Assembly (NCBI GenBank): GCA_034509425.1
Contig: JAVTVJ010000948.1
Location: 107,611 to 171,610 of the forward strand
Reading direction: 5' to 3'
DNA length: 64,000 nucleotides
Source: Eopsaltria australis
Lineage: Eukaryota > Chordata > Aves > Passeriformes > Petroicidae
A program made the position numbers and the translations under genes. Below, piece after piece: positions 33,395 through 43,559 of the stretch (position 1 is the first letter of the stretch; every line of letters starts with the position of its first letter). The notes under the pieces are model-generated. The model saw nothing but the letters and a program-made list of their open reading frames with translations, was not told the DNA's origin and ran no database searches.

Positions 33395-35052
33395 TGTTGC
33401 GGTTAAAGGTTTGGGAAAGCGGGCAGAAACACCAATTCGTATGATGGATTCAGTTCGCCTATTCGTGGTTTTGGCCAAATGCCAACACATTTACCAAAAT
33501 TTATCTGATTTTTATTATGAGATAAGGATTAGGAGTAGGCAAAGCAGGCTCAAACTTTAAGAATATAAAAAAGGTTTATTCATAAATCTAAGACAATAGG
33601 GAAAAAACAAGAAGAACCAGAACAAAATCCTCAGACCACCTTTTCTCCCACCACCTCTCCATTTCTTTCCCCCTAACAAAACACAAAAAGACAACACTTC
33701 GACTTTCAGTCAGTTTACCACCTTTGAAATACTCTTTGCCTCAGTTCATTTAGGGAGAGAAGTCTCTTTTGCTTACACCATGGATTCTCTGTAAGAAAAT
33801 ACAGGATTTTTTAATAAGTTTCAGCCTCACAACCACCAGCCGTCCCAAAGGAAAAATCTGTTTGTTGTGGAGGATCCCTGGATCCCTCCCACACCAGAAG
33901 CCTTCCCACAACCACTATGGTGGGTCATGACTGTCCATGGGGTACCCTTTTAAGGATGAACAGTTCTATTGCAGCAGCAAAAAATAAAATCCCCTTCTTC
34001 TGTGTCTAGAAACACAGGTTCTCCTGTCAACACAAGTTCTCCACAATCCCCGGGGCGAGGGTTCTGAGTCACAGCCTCTTCTCTATCTCTCTACAAATTT
34101 CTCATCAGGCTGCACTTATTTCATCATCTGCTTATCTCTGCACAGGTGTCTTTGCTCACTGACTGCAGTTAGAACATCATATCCCCTCTTTGGACTATTT
34201 CCTCATATATTACAGGGAATGTATTAGCTTAGTCCCAACCATGGTTTCACAAAAGAGTTTTCAGCTTCACTACTGAAGCACTTCTCATGCTCCTCCCTCT
34301 AGGTGTCGGCTCTGCTTCCTTCACTGACTTAAAGTCTCTATGCTGCATTTATGGAGTCCTCACACATTCCTCTCTCTGTGCAGGGAAGGATGGGCGTCTG
34401 GAAGTTTTGTCTGGGCATGGAGAGGGTTAGTCTTTCTCTCTCTCTCTCTCTCATGATGATCACATGGTCTCTTCCCGGCTGTTTGAAAAGTCTGAGCTGG
34501 GTGGCAGAAACTGTCAGAGTCTCGGTGCCTTTGTTTTGCAAAGATGGCTCAGCCTGGTGGGGCCGCCCTGACCCGGGGTGACAGAGCAGGGCTGGCCTGA
34601 GTCGGATGGAGCCGGCCCAGCCCTTGCCTGGCCCAGAACAGGAGGGCCCGGTCCTGTCTAGTGTAGCTGACATGTCAGCCTGGCTGAATTGTATCTGCCA
34701 AGAACCCAGGCCCAGCTCCAGCTGCACGGCCATTCCAATCCTCCCTTTCCCCCCATCCTCCCGCTGGGGGGGAAGGGGGTGGGGGGGAGAAGGCCCAGTA
34801 TTACCGGAGAGAGAGCAGGGAGCTCCTTCTCTCTGAAGAACAGGAAGGCCAAAGAGAAAGAGCCTCAGAGGTCCTCTGCTTATATATGATTTTTTTTTTC
34901 CTCTAAGGCGGATCAACTTTTAATTGGTGGGCCTACATAGCAATGCTTAAAACTACCTGGTTATTGGTTCTCTCTCCCAGGAAGGAAGTTGTATTACTTC
35001 CTGTAGCATACGTTACTTCCAAGACTGACACCCCTTGGGCCAACCCAGGACA
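33395..35052 (-). mobile_element. Long solo LTR (about 1.66 kb), minus strand
   Basis: On the minus strand it begins TGTCCTGGGTTGGCC, a start common among avian ERV LTRs, and ends CCGCAACA. A TATA box (ATATATAAGCAG) lies about 175 bp from the start (near 34880), and AATAAA lies near 33575, about 180 bp from the 3' end. Flanks are CATGG and GATGG (4 of 5 bases equal) within the pentamer repeat. It separates pentamer sequence from flank that is contiguous at 42.8-42.9 kb. The length is unusual for an LTR, so an internal insertion is possible. No coding region is recognised inside. Confidence 0.5.
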
Positions 35053-35190
35053 GATGGGATGGGAAGCTTGAGGATGCAGAAATTCTCTGTCTCTGTGGGA
35101 CACACAGAAGGATCTCTCCTTGTTCTGTGTCTGTGGCGAAAATTTACAACAGGGGTTTTTATCCATTATAACCACACATAGGCATTAAAA

Positions 35191-35420
35191 TGTGTTTCTT
35201 TTCTAATACATAAATATCACTTTCCTAGGACACATTCCATGCATCCACTTCCTTCTGGAAGCCCTTTGATGATCCTGGAGGTTCATTCAGAGGGGTCTCT
35301 GGTGGTCATAACCAAGGAATGCTGTGATATTCAAGGTGACCTTGCCTTGAGCTTTTCCTTTGGCCATGCGCTGTTGATTCTTGTTACAGAACTTGCCCCA
35401 AAACCACTGCAGGCCTCCTG
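35191..35420 (+). repeat. Repeated module M (copy 3)
   Basis: The same module as at 14345-14575, on the plus strand, with ATG at 35239 and an open frame of about 70 codons. Confidence 0.6.
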
Positions 35421-35789
35421 TGGAGCACAGGAGACCTGGACTTTCCTCCTCCCTCCTGGGTCCTAGAATTCTACAGCCAGGAGGAGCAGAGACACTGCCA
35501 GGGGTCCCAGGTTGAGTGGGGCAGGATCAGGATTTCTGCGGGAAAAAGGTAGCCCCAGGGGTTGGTCTGGGATGTTTGAGGAAGTATTCGGAGTGGTCAG
35601 GAGAGGGTCAAAAGGGGTTGGATGGAGTCAGGATGCAGGTAATCCCAAATCTCTACACCAGAGGACAGCAGAGCCTGACAGTCCACACTAGGAGACGGGG
35701 AGCAGTTGTGCCTGGGAAACAGAGGATGGGGTGAGGTTGGAGAGCAGGGGGGAGATGGGGATCGGGAGCAGACATGAGGATGGGATGGG

Positions 35790-35850
35790 GATAGGATAGG
35801 GTAGGATAGGATAGGATAGGATAGGATAGGATAGGATAGGATAGGATAGG
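35790..35850 (+). repeat. Pentanucleotide repeat (GATAG)n
   Basis: GGATA pentamers that mirror 21161-21216 and mark the inner end of the right arm of the inverted repeat. Confidence 0.95.
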
Positions 35851-36384
35851 AAGAAGCTCAGCTGTGCTTCCTTGGGACCAGCAGAGATTTTGGCAATGAT
35901 CCCAGAGCCCTTCCAGGAATGGGAATTGTTTCTGAGAAGCACCCAGCTGCCTCACCAGCACTGCCTGCACTGCCAGCATTTCAGTGCCACCAGCACCACC
36001 AGCATCCCTCTGCTGCTGGAGGGACCATGACTCCTCAGGGAAGAGAAATGAGGCATGGTAGAGGGAGAGGGAAGGCAGTCAGAGAATGGGACATTCTGCA
36101 GGGAAGGAGGGTTTCTAATCAGGAGGAAAAGAGCAGCCATTTGCAAAATGCTTCATTTGGGGCTTATGACAAAAGCCACTTCCTCTGTAGAAAAAGAAAC
36201 CAAGATAAATAACTCTGAGCAAGTGAAATTCTGACAGAGCCAGAGTTGCAATTTTCGACTCCCCTGTGACTCCTCAGAGCCTTGGGAAGCAACACCTGGA
36301 CAGGGCACAGAGAGGAGCCAGAGGGATGGGAGTGGGGAACTCCTGGTGATCTGGGCACTTTCTCCTTCATGTTACTGACCTGGA

Positions 36385-36493
36385 AGAATCTGCTTTAGGA
36401 TATGGATCCCAAAGGAGCAAGAGGTGCCAGGAAGCGCCGCTGATCTGGACAGACCCCCTTTGCCTGCTGCTGCTGCTGCCTCACAGGGAACAG
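36385..36493 (+). other. Exon 1 of unit 5 with uORF
   Basis: The donor AACAG|GTCAGT lies after 36493 and the acceptor CACTGTAG ends at 37272, so the intron is 779 bp. The uORF at 36402-36443 encodes MDPKGARGARKRR. Confidence 0.6.
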
Positions 36494-36804
36494 GTCAGTG
36501 GAATGGTTTCCTTCCTCCCTACCCCACCTCCCTCTCCTCCAGCAGCTGCTCTGTTCCTGCCACCATCTCCTGATGACTGCAATGCTCTCCCCAGGTGCTC
36601 CCCCCTCTGCTCTGTGCATGCCCTCTGTATCTTTACATGGAAATCTGCTGAAATAAACTTTCCAACACAATGGGAAGCATGAGGAAGCAGAAATTCTTAA
36701 TCTCCACAGCACACACAGAAGGATCTCTCCTTGATCTGTGTGTGCTGAGACTTTACAAGAAGTGTTTTATCCATCATAACCATACATAGGCATTAAAGTT
36801 GTGT

Positions 36805-37045
36805 TTCTTATCTAATACATAAACATCACTTTCCTAGGACCCATTTCCATGCATTTGCCTCCTCCTGGGAGTCCTTTGATGGTCCTGCAGGCTCATTCAG
36901 ACGGCTCTCTGGTGGCCATATTCACTGAGTGCTGTGATATTCAAGGTGACCTTGCCTTGAGCTTTTCCTTTGGCCATGGGCTATTGCCTCTTGTTACAGA
37001 ACTTGCCCCAAAACCACTGCAGGCTTCCTTATCTGTTTCTCCCCT
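36805..37045 (+). repeat. Repeated module M (copy 4), in the intron of unit 5
   Basis: Mirror of 19970-20205. ATG at 36849. Confidence 0.6.
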
Positions 37046-37372
37046 TGCTCCAGGTATGCGTATCATCCTGTGCTCCTGCCTTTACAACCTTTTTATCATT
37101 TTTGCCCCGTCAGTCTTTCAGGATCTTCAGAAGAGTAGAAACTGTTTATTCTCTATGGTATTTACCTATCCTCTGCCAAACAGCCCAACCCCCCACGTTC
37201 CTCTCCCAGCCCTCCATTTACACTGCCCTCCTCCTCTGAGCATCTCACTTAACTGAATCCTTCCCACTGTAGGCAGCTGATGAGGTCCATCCCGGGATTC
37301 TCCAAGCACTGACTCCCCATCCACTCTGACCACAGCTCGGAACACGTCCCACTGCCTGCCCAGCGTCCATCC

Positions 37373-38380
37373 ATGGAGGTGACCACCGTGTCCCCTCTTT
37401 TCCCCTCACCGAATGACAGACCGGACCTGAGTGGGATCAATGCCAGCATCGTGGTTTTACACATTTTGATGCTGCTCATCTCCCTCTGTGGGCTGGCCGG
37501 GAATGGGGTTCTCCTCTGGCTCCTCCGCATTAACGACGTCACTGACTTCATCTTCAAGCAGGCCATCGTCGACTTCCTCTTCCTCATCTTCATGGTGCCC
37601 TCCACCCTGCTCTTCCTGCTGGAAGAAGCTTCCAGCTCTGCTATAATGTCCCAGATGTATTTGAGAATGCTTTTCCTGCTGTCACTGTTCTCCTACAACA
37701 TGGGGCTGTACCGGCTGACATTCATCAGCATTGAGAGGTGCAGGTCCATGCTCTGCCCGTTTTTCTGTGGTTGCCAACTTCCTGAGCGCCTGTTGTGGGT
37801 GGTGACAATTGCTCTGTTCTGGGCCTTCTTCTTCTTTGTCATTGCTCTCAATCCTACTTTGATTCTCCTGTGCCAGTTGCATGAGGAGGAGCACTGCCAG
37901 ATGGCTCTCCTCTCCACGTACGCCCTCAGCCTCTTCCTCTTTGCTGCACCCATGCTCATTTCCAGCACAATCCTCCTCATTCATTTCAAATCTGGCTCCC
38001 AGCAACAGGAGCAAAGCAAGAGGATCGACGTCATTATCTTCCTCACTGCACTCTTCAGCCTGCCTCTCAGCCTCTGGAATCTCCTGCAGCAGCTTGGCTA
38101 CACTGTTGTGTACCCCCAGCTAGTTTTCCTACTCACATGCATCAGCAGCAGCATCAAACCCTTTATCTACTTCTTGGTGGGGAGCTGGAGGACAGAGTGC
38201 TCCATGGACAGCTGCAGGAGGCATTGCTCCATGGAGAGCTGCAGGAAGCACTGCTCCATGGAGAGCTGCAGGGGGCACTTCTCCATGGGGTCCCTAAGGA
38301 AGGCCCTGGACATGGTGTTTGAGGAGCCAAAGGACAACACTGCCTGCAGCAATGATGCCACCATGGACTCAGCGGTCTGA
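37373..38380 (+). CDS. Mas-related GPCR, MRGPRH-like (unit 5), 335 aa, open
   Basis: An open seven-TM receptor and the best-preserved copy. TM3 ends in the family motif SIERCRSML followed by CQLPERLLW. TM2 has IVDF. TM7 reads SSIKPFIYFLVGS, with the usual NP changed to KP. ECL2 contains CQLHEEEHC. The C-tail has three Cys-Ser-Met-(Glu/Asp)-Ser-Cys repeats and ends in AV. The last ~60 residues are almost identical to unit 4. Start MEVTT at 37373, 100 bp after the acceptor; that distance is not a multiple of three, so no N-terminal extension from exon 1 is possible here. It is the most likely functional receptor of the array by motif content. Confidence 0.88.
   Translation: MEVTTVSPLFPSPNDRPDLSGINASIVVLHILMLLISLCGLAGNGVLLWLLRINDVTDFIFKQAIVDFLFLIFMVPSTLLFLLEEASSSAIMSQMYLRMLFLLSLFSYNMGLYRLTFISIERCRSMLCPFFCGCQLPERLLWVVTIALFWAFFFFVIALNPTLILLCQLHEEEHCQMALLSTYALSLFLFAAPMLISSTILLIHFKSGSQQQEQSKRIDVIIFLTALFSLPLSLWNLLQQLGYTVVYPQLVFLLTCISSSIKPFIYFLVGSWRTECSMDSCRRHCSMESCRKHCSMESCRGHFSMGSLRKALDMVFEEPKDNTACSNDATMDSAV
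38195..38290 (+). repeat. 27-bp tandem repeat in the C-tail of unit 5
   Basis: Three 27-bp copies containing CTCCATGGAGAGCTGCAGG, mirror of 18705-18810. They encode cysteine-rich nonapeptides in the cytoplasmic tail. Confidence 0.85.
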
Positions 38381-38767
38381 GTCTGTTGATCCCTTCCACT
38401 GTTCTTCTGAAGGACCCTGGCACAGTGGCTGAGGGATTCCTTGAGTCACCTGAGCTGGGAACTCTCCCTTTTGCTGCATTCTGAGGATCCTTGAATGCCC
38501 ATGGATCCTGGTCTAAACCCCACCTCCTCAAGGCTCAACCCTTTGCCCAGTGAGGAGTTACAAAGGCATCTAGAGTGAGCATTGCACTGCCTCCAAGGGG
38601 ACATTTTAACAGGGACCTTGCACTGACTCTGCATCTGTGTCCATACACGTCTCATATTTCTTGTTTCATTGGCTGGATTTTGTTTGTAGGGGTTTTTTTC
38701 CTTGCTGTGCCTGTCTGGTAAGTGCCAGAGTGAACCTGGCTAACGTTGAGCTGTCGCTTAATATTAA

Positions 38768-39334
38768 ATGCGGTTTTTACTGATCCCCTTGCCGATGATT
38801 TTGTCAGCAACCTCAAACACTCATTTGGAACACTCCCGCGGTGTAATCCTGCAGGAGAAGGGAGCAGGGGCATGTGGGAGGGATGCTCTAAGGGGAGCAC
38901 ACAGGAACTGGGCTTTCCTCCTCCCTCCCCTCTGCCAGGACACCATAGCCAGGAGGAGCGCAGACACTGACGGGGGTCCCGGGTGGAGCGGGGTAGGATT
39001 GGCGCTGTTCGGAGGGGTAGGGAAGAGGCAAGGTGGTGCTGGAGGGGGGTCTGGGGTGGCGGAGGAGGTCAGGAAGTGTCAGGAGAGGGTCGGAGGGGAT
39101 CTGGATGCTGCCGATCCCAAATGTCCCCACAGAAAAACAGCAGAGCCTCAGAGGCCTCACCTCAAGCGGGGGAGCCACCGCCAGCCAGAAAACCTGCAGG
39201 ATGAGAGAGGATGGGGTGAGGATGGAGAGCAGGGGGAGATGGGGACGGAGAGCAGAGATGAGGAGGGGATGGGGATAGGACAGGGAAGCAGATCAGCCGT
39301 GCTTCCTTGGGCCCAGCGGAGGTTTTGGCAATGA
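38768..39334 (+). other. 188-codon open frame in right arm of the inverted repeat
   Basis: Mirror of 17668-18234, with identical length. No domain is recognised. It starts MRFLLIPLPM, but that hydrophobic run is too short to be called a signal peptide with confidence. Confidence 0.2.
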
Positions 39335-39820
39335 GCCCGGAGCCCTTCCCAAAATGCAAAATGCTTCTGAGAAGCTGCAAGATGCTTCATCAGCACTGCC
39401 TGCATTCCAGTGCCCCCAGCACTGCCAGCATCCCTCTGCTGCTGGAGGGACCATGACCCCTCAGGGAAGAGAAATGAGATCCTGTCGGGATAGGGAAGGC
39501 AGTTGGAGAATGGGACTGTGCAGGGAAGGAATGTTCTAATCAGGAGGAAATGATGAGCCAATCATAAAATTCTACACACCGAACTTCCGACAAAAGCCAG
39601 TTTCTTAGTGGACACAAAACCAAAATAATCATGACAAATGACTCTGTAGGAATGGAGCTCTGACGTAGCCAAAGAAGCAATTTCTGGATGCCCACTGGAC
39701 TCCACCAAGTGTTGGGAAAGAGCACAAGGACAGGGCAAGGAGAGAAACCAGAGGGACAGGAATGGGGGCCTCCTGGTGGTCTGGGTACTTTCTCCTTCAT
39801 GTTACTGACCTGGGAGGAGC
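39335..39820 (+). other. 5' flank of unit 6
   Basis: Non-coding upstream sequence, mirror of about 17.18-17.67 kb. It is visibly more diverged from its mirror than the inner arm sequences are. No gene is seen. Confidence 0.55.
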
Positions 39821-39923
39821 CACTTTAGGATATGGATCCCAAAGGAGCAAGAGGTACCAGGAAGCGCCGCTGATCTGGACAGACCCCCTTTGCCTGCTGC
39901 TGCTGCTGCCCCACAGTGAACAG
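39821..39923 (+). other. Exon 1 of unit 6 with uORF
   Basis: Donor after 39923; acceptor ends at 40170. The uORF at 39832-39873 encodes MDPKGARGTRKRR, identical to that of unit 1. In this copy an in-frame ATG at 39762 would join exon 1 to the receptor frame. Confidence 0.55.
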
Positions 39924-40281
39924 GTCAGTGGAATGGTTTCCTTCCTCCCTACCCCACCTTCCTCTCCTCCAGCAGCTGCTCTCTTCCAGCCACCCTCTCC
40001 CAGTGACTGCAGGGCCCTCCCCAGGTGCTCCCCCCTCTGCCATGAGCTTCCCTTCAGCATCTCCTGTGGAACATCCCAACCCTCCTACCACCCACTCACA
40101 TTCCCCCAGTTTCCACCACCATCCTCCCCTGCACATCTCACTTGTCTCCACTGGATCCTTCCCACTACAGGGAGCTGCTGAGGAGTTGCACAGTTCATCC
40201 CTGGATTCTCCAAGCACTGACTCCCCATCCACTCTGACCACAGCCAGGGGTCACATCCCACTGCCTGCCCAGCAACCATCC

Positions 40282-40986
40282 ATGGAGGTGACCACTGTGT
40301 CCCCATCTGCCATCTCACCCACTGCAGGAGATGATCTGTGTGAGATAAATGTCACCAACAAGGCCATAGACTCCGTGACACTGCTGATCAGCCTCTGTGG
40401 GCTGGCCGGGAATGGGGCTGTCCTCTGCCTCCTCAGACTAAAATACACTAATATCATCATCTTTGACCTGGCTGTCACCGACTTCCTCGTCCCTCTCTTC
40501 ACAGTTCCCACCACGGCCATCTTCCTGTTGGAGGATGTGTCCTGTTCTCCTATCGTACCCCTGATGTATGTGAGCTTTCTTTTCCAGCTCTCTGTGGTCT
40601 CCTACTACTGGGAGCTGTTCCGCCTGATGCGCATCAACATTGAAATTCACATGTGCGACCTCTGCCTGCTCTGCTTCCACTGTAACCTTCCCCCGTGCCT
40701 GTTGTGGTTGGTAGACGGTGTCCTGGACTGGGCCTTCTTCGCTCTTATCACTGTCATTCCCGCCTTGACATTCCTGTGCCCATCACAACAGCAGGAGCTC
40801 TGCCGGGTGTCTCTCATCTCCGTGAATGCCATCATCCTGCTCCTCGTTGCTGCACCCGTGGTCATTTCCCACACAATCGACTTCATTAAGGCCAAGTGTG
40901 GCACCCAGCAGCAGCAACCCAAGAGGCACAGCATTGTTATCTTCCTCATTGTGCTCTTATTGCTGTGTAGTGTTAGTCTGTTTTAA
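40282..40986 (+). pseudogene. MRGPRH-like receptor truncated in TM6 (unit 6)
   Basis: Open from MEVTT through TM5 and into TM6 (IVIFLIVLL), with an INVT sequon near the N-terminus. At about 40957 the receptor sequence stops and continues as the sequence found at 2599 in the 3' flank of unit 1, about 1.2 kb further on. The frame then reads a few foreign residues to TAA at 40984-40986. TM6 is incomplete and TM7 and the C-tail are missing, so a normal receptor cannot be made. It is closest in sequence pattern to unit 1. It could yield a five/six-TM fragment. Confidence 0.85.
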
Positions 40987-42694
40987 GTCTTATGTCTGTT
41001 AGTTTTGTGTCTATTAAATAAAGAATTCATTCTATAGTGCACTGAATCAGCCATTATTAAAGAACTTGTCAATTAGAGTGGCTTATGAGGTTCTGGCCAC
41101 CTCAAGAAAGCTCCTACCTGCTGCCAGAGGCCCAGGCAAAAGGCAGGAACTTATCTAAACCCCACATCCATTCATTACAGATCATATGGGGCATCCTTCC
41201 CCTTCTGTCTGGCAGAGCCAGCCCTGCGTTCCCAGATGATGGGAAGAGATCCAAATGGCACCTGGTAGAGCTGCAGAGCTTGGGGGGAGTGGGGAGGGAA
41301 GTAACATTCCCTTACCCTTTAAGTGGTAATTTGTCACACATTTGACTTCCAGAATTAAATCATTCTGAGTAAAGTGCAGGGTCAATGCTGAACTCCACTG
41401 AACCCTTGTGCCTGTGACCAAATAAACCTTGAAATATGGAAATTCTCATCACCAGATGTTTGGACCACTTTACTGCACAGAAATTAGTGGGTTATGCTGC
41501 TGTTCTGCAGAATGGAGCCGTCCTCAGGTTCTCAAGCATCAATATCCGAGGAAGCCCTTGATCACCTCCATCCTGAACCTGGCCACACTCAGGAGAAGCT
41601 GAACAGCGACTCTGTACAGCAGCTTCAACCACAATCCATCTTGTACTGATCTTTGTCATTTTGTTACTACCCCTACATTAAATTTGGATTTATTTCTTTT
41701 GTTTGTTTCCGTCGTGGTAGTTACAGGCACAGAATTTGTGGAATAAGCCACATGCGGGCTTTGCGGCAGAGTCCATCCCTGGTGAACGGTAACAAAAAAT
41801 TGCTCATTTCCTTATTTTTTCATATTCTAAAGCCTATGCCTTGTCTGTGAGGAGAGCAGGTACCTGTCTCACACCAGAACTCTTCCTAAGGCTGGTGCCT
41901 TAGGAATAGTTGGGGTGATGTTGACAGTGCCAAGAGGTACTCAGTCACCCTGGGAGAGACCTGGGCAGCAGACACAGCACTTACTCAGGAGGAAGTTGTC
42001 CTTCCTTTTCCCATGGCCTTACATCCAGGGGAAACCAGCGTTCCACTGCATCTGGAAAGGGAAGTGAAGAGAGTGAAAGCCGTGTGTGGTTAGTCAGGCT
42101 TTGGAGACACGCTAGATTAATCTGATCGCTTAATAATTGACAGAACAGACCAACCTCGGCATCTGAGAGGGTTTTTCTCTCCCTGTCTGCCATTTTCCTG
42201 CCTACTGAAAAGTAGAAACTTTCTGAGGTAGAACCTCTTGTCCAAAAAAGAACAATTGACCCAGGTAGTTTCTCCCAAGGCTAGTGCAGAAGGAACTGTC
42301 TTGGTTTGAAAGACAGATGCCTGCCAAAGAAGGCGGGAATCTCCTCTGGAATGAAGAACATGACCCTTCTCCCTCTGAATTATTATCACTTTGTAAATAA
42401 GGGGCTTTCAGGCAAAGATATAGGAAAAGGAATAACAATTCTTCAGTAGCATGTGTGTGTATAACAAGGCAAACAAACAACAACAATGGCAGGAACAACT
42501 AACAAAGGGAAAAAAGCAGAAAACCCAATAAAGTCTCTTCCTGCTCTTTAGGCGCTCTCCCCTTGGGTGCAGTTCCAGTCACAGCCGGCAGGGGCGCTGG
42601 TGGCTCCCGGTGGGCAGGGCAGGTGCGATGATTCCCCCGCGGCTGCAGGGGGCGCTGTGGTGCGAGCGCGGGGACCACATGGTCGTTGGAGCTT
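40957..42694 (+). repeat. Duplicate of the unit 1 3' flank
   Basis: Direct copy of about 2599-4305, collinear with small indels. It carries AATAAA near 41021 and ends in the pentamer repeat as at 4306. Confidence 0.8.
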
Positions 42695-42868
42695 AGATGG
42701 GATGGGATGGGATGGGATGGGATGGGATGGGATGGGATGGGATGGGATGGGATGGGATGGGATGGGATGGGATGGGATGGGATGGGATGGTTCAGATGGG
42801 ATGGGATTGGTTCCGATGGGTTCCGATGGGTTCCGATGGGTTCTGATGGGATGGGATGGGTTCGTTTG
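42695..42868 (+). repeat. Pentanucleotide repeat (GATGG)n with degenerate tail
   Basis: About 19 perfect pentamers, then GATGGGTTCC-type decamers that look like a second-order expansion. Confidence 0.95.
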
Positions 42869-42989
42869 AAATGGGAAGCATGAGGATGCACGAATTCTTT
42901 ACCTCCACAGGATACACAAAAGGATCTCTCCTCGTTCTCTGTGTGCTGAGACTTTACAACAGGGATTTTATCCATTATAACCACACATA

Positions 42990-43220
42990 GGCATTAAACA
43001 TGTTTCCTATCTAATACATTAATATAACTTGCCTGCGATTCATTTCCGTGCACCCACTTCCTTCTGGAATTCCTCCGATGATCTCTGGCAGCCGTACTCA
43101 CTGGATGCTGCAAGATTAAAGGTGACCTTGCCTTCAACTTTTCCTTTGGCCATGCGCTGTTGATTCTTGTTACAGAACTTGCCCCAAAACCACTGCAGGC
43201 CTCCTTATTTGTCTCTCCAC
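42990..43220 (+). repeat. Repeated module M (copy 5)
   Basis: The same module as at 14345-14575, but more decayed: its frame is interrupted in the first half. Confidence 0.5.
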
Positions 43221-43559
43221 TGGTAGCAGCCATGTTTATCATCCTATGTGCTCCTGAGGAGCACTGGGAAGCTCAGCTTTCCTCCTCCCTCCTGGGCCCT
43301 AGAACTCTACAGCCAGGAGAATCAGAGACATTGCCAGGGGGCACCAGGTTCAGTGGGGAAGGATCGGGGTTCTTTGGGTTTAAATGTGGACCAGGGGGTG
43401 ACCTGGGCTATTGGAGGCCATTCTGGAGGGGTCAGGAGAGGGTTGGAGGTGTTTGGAGAGGGTCTGGATGCTGGCAAACCCAAATCTCACCACTTGAGGA
43501 CAGCAAAGCCTGACAGTCCGTGCTAGGAATAGGGAAGTGCTTGTGTCTGGGAAACCTGC

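Noticed and set aside
34338..34916. 192-codon frame in the long LTR
   Set aside because: No domain is recognised, it lies within an LTR-like element, and its arginine/glutamate run comes from a TC-repeat.
39762..40981. N-terminal extension of the receptors encoded by exon 1 (leucine-rich stretch joined in frame across the splice)
   Set aside because: In units 1, 2, 6, 7 and 8 the phases do match, and units 6 and 8 have an upstream ATG. Unit 1 has a stop and no in-frame ATG there, units 4 and 5 have a different phase, and the MEVTT start is shared by all copies.
42695..42868. Long glycine/tryptophan/aspartate- or serine/histidine/proline-repeat reading frames
   Set aside because: They are translations of the pentanucleotide arrays and recur in all frames at each array.
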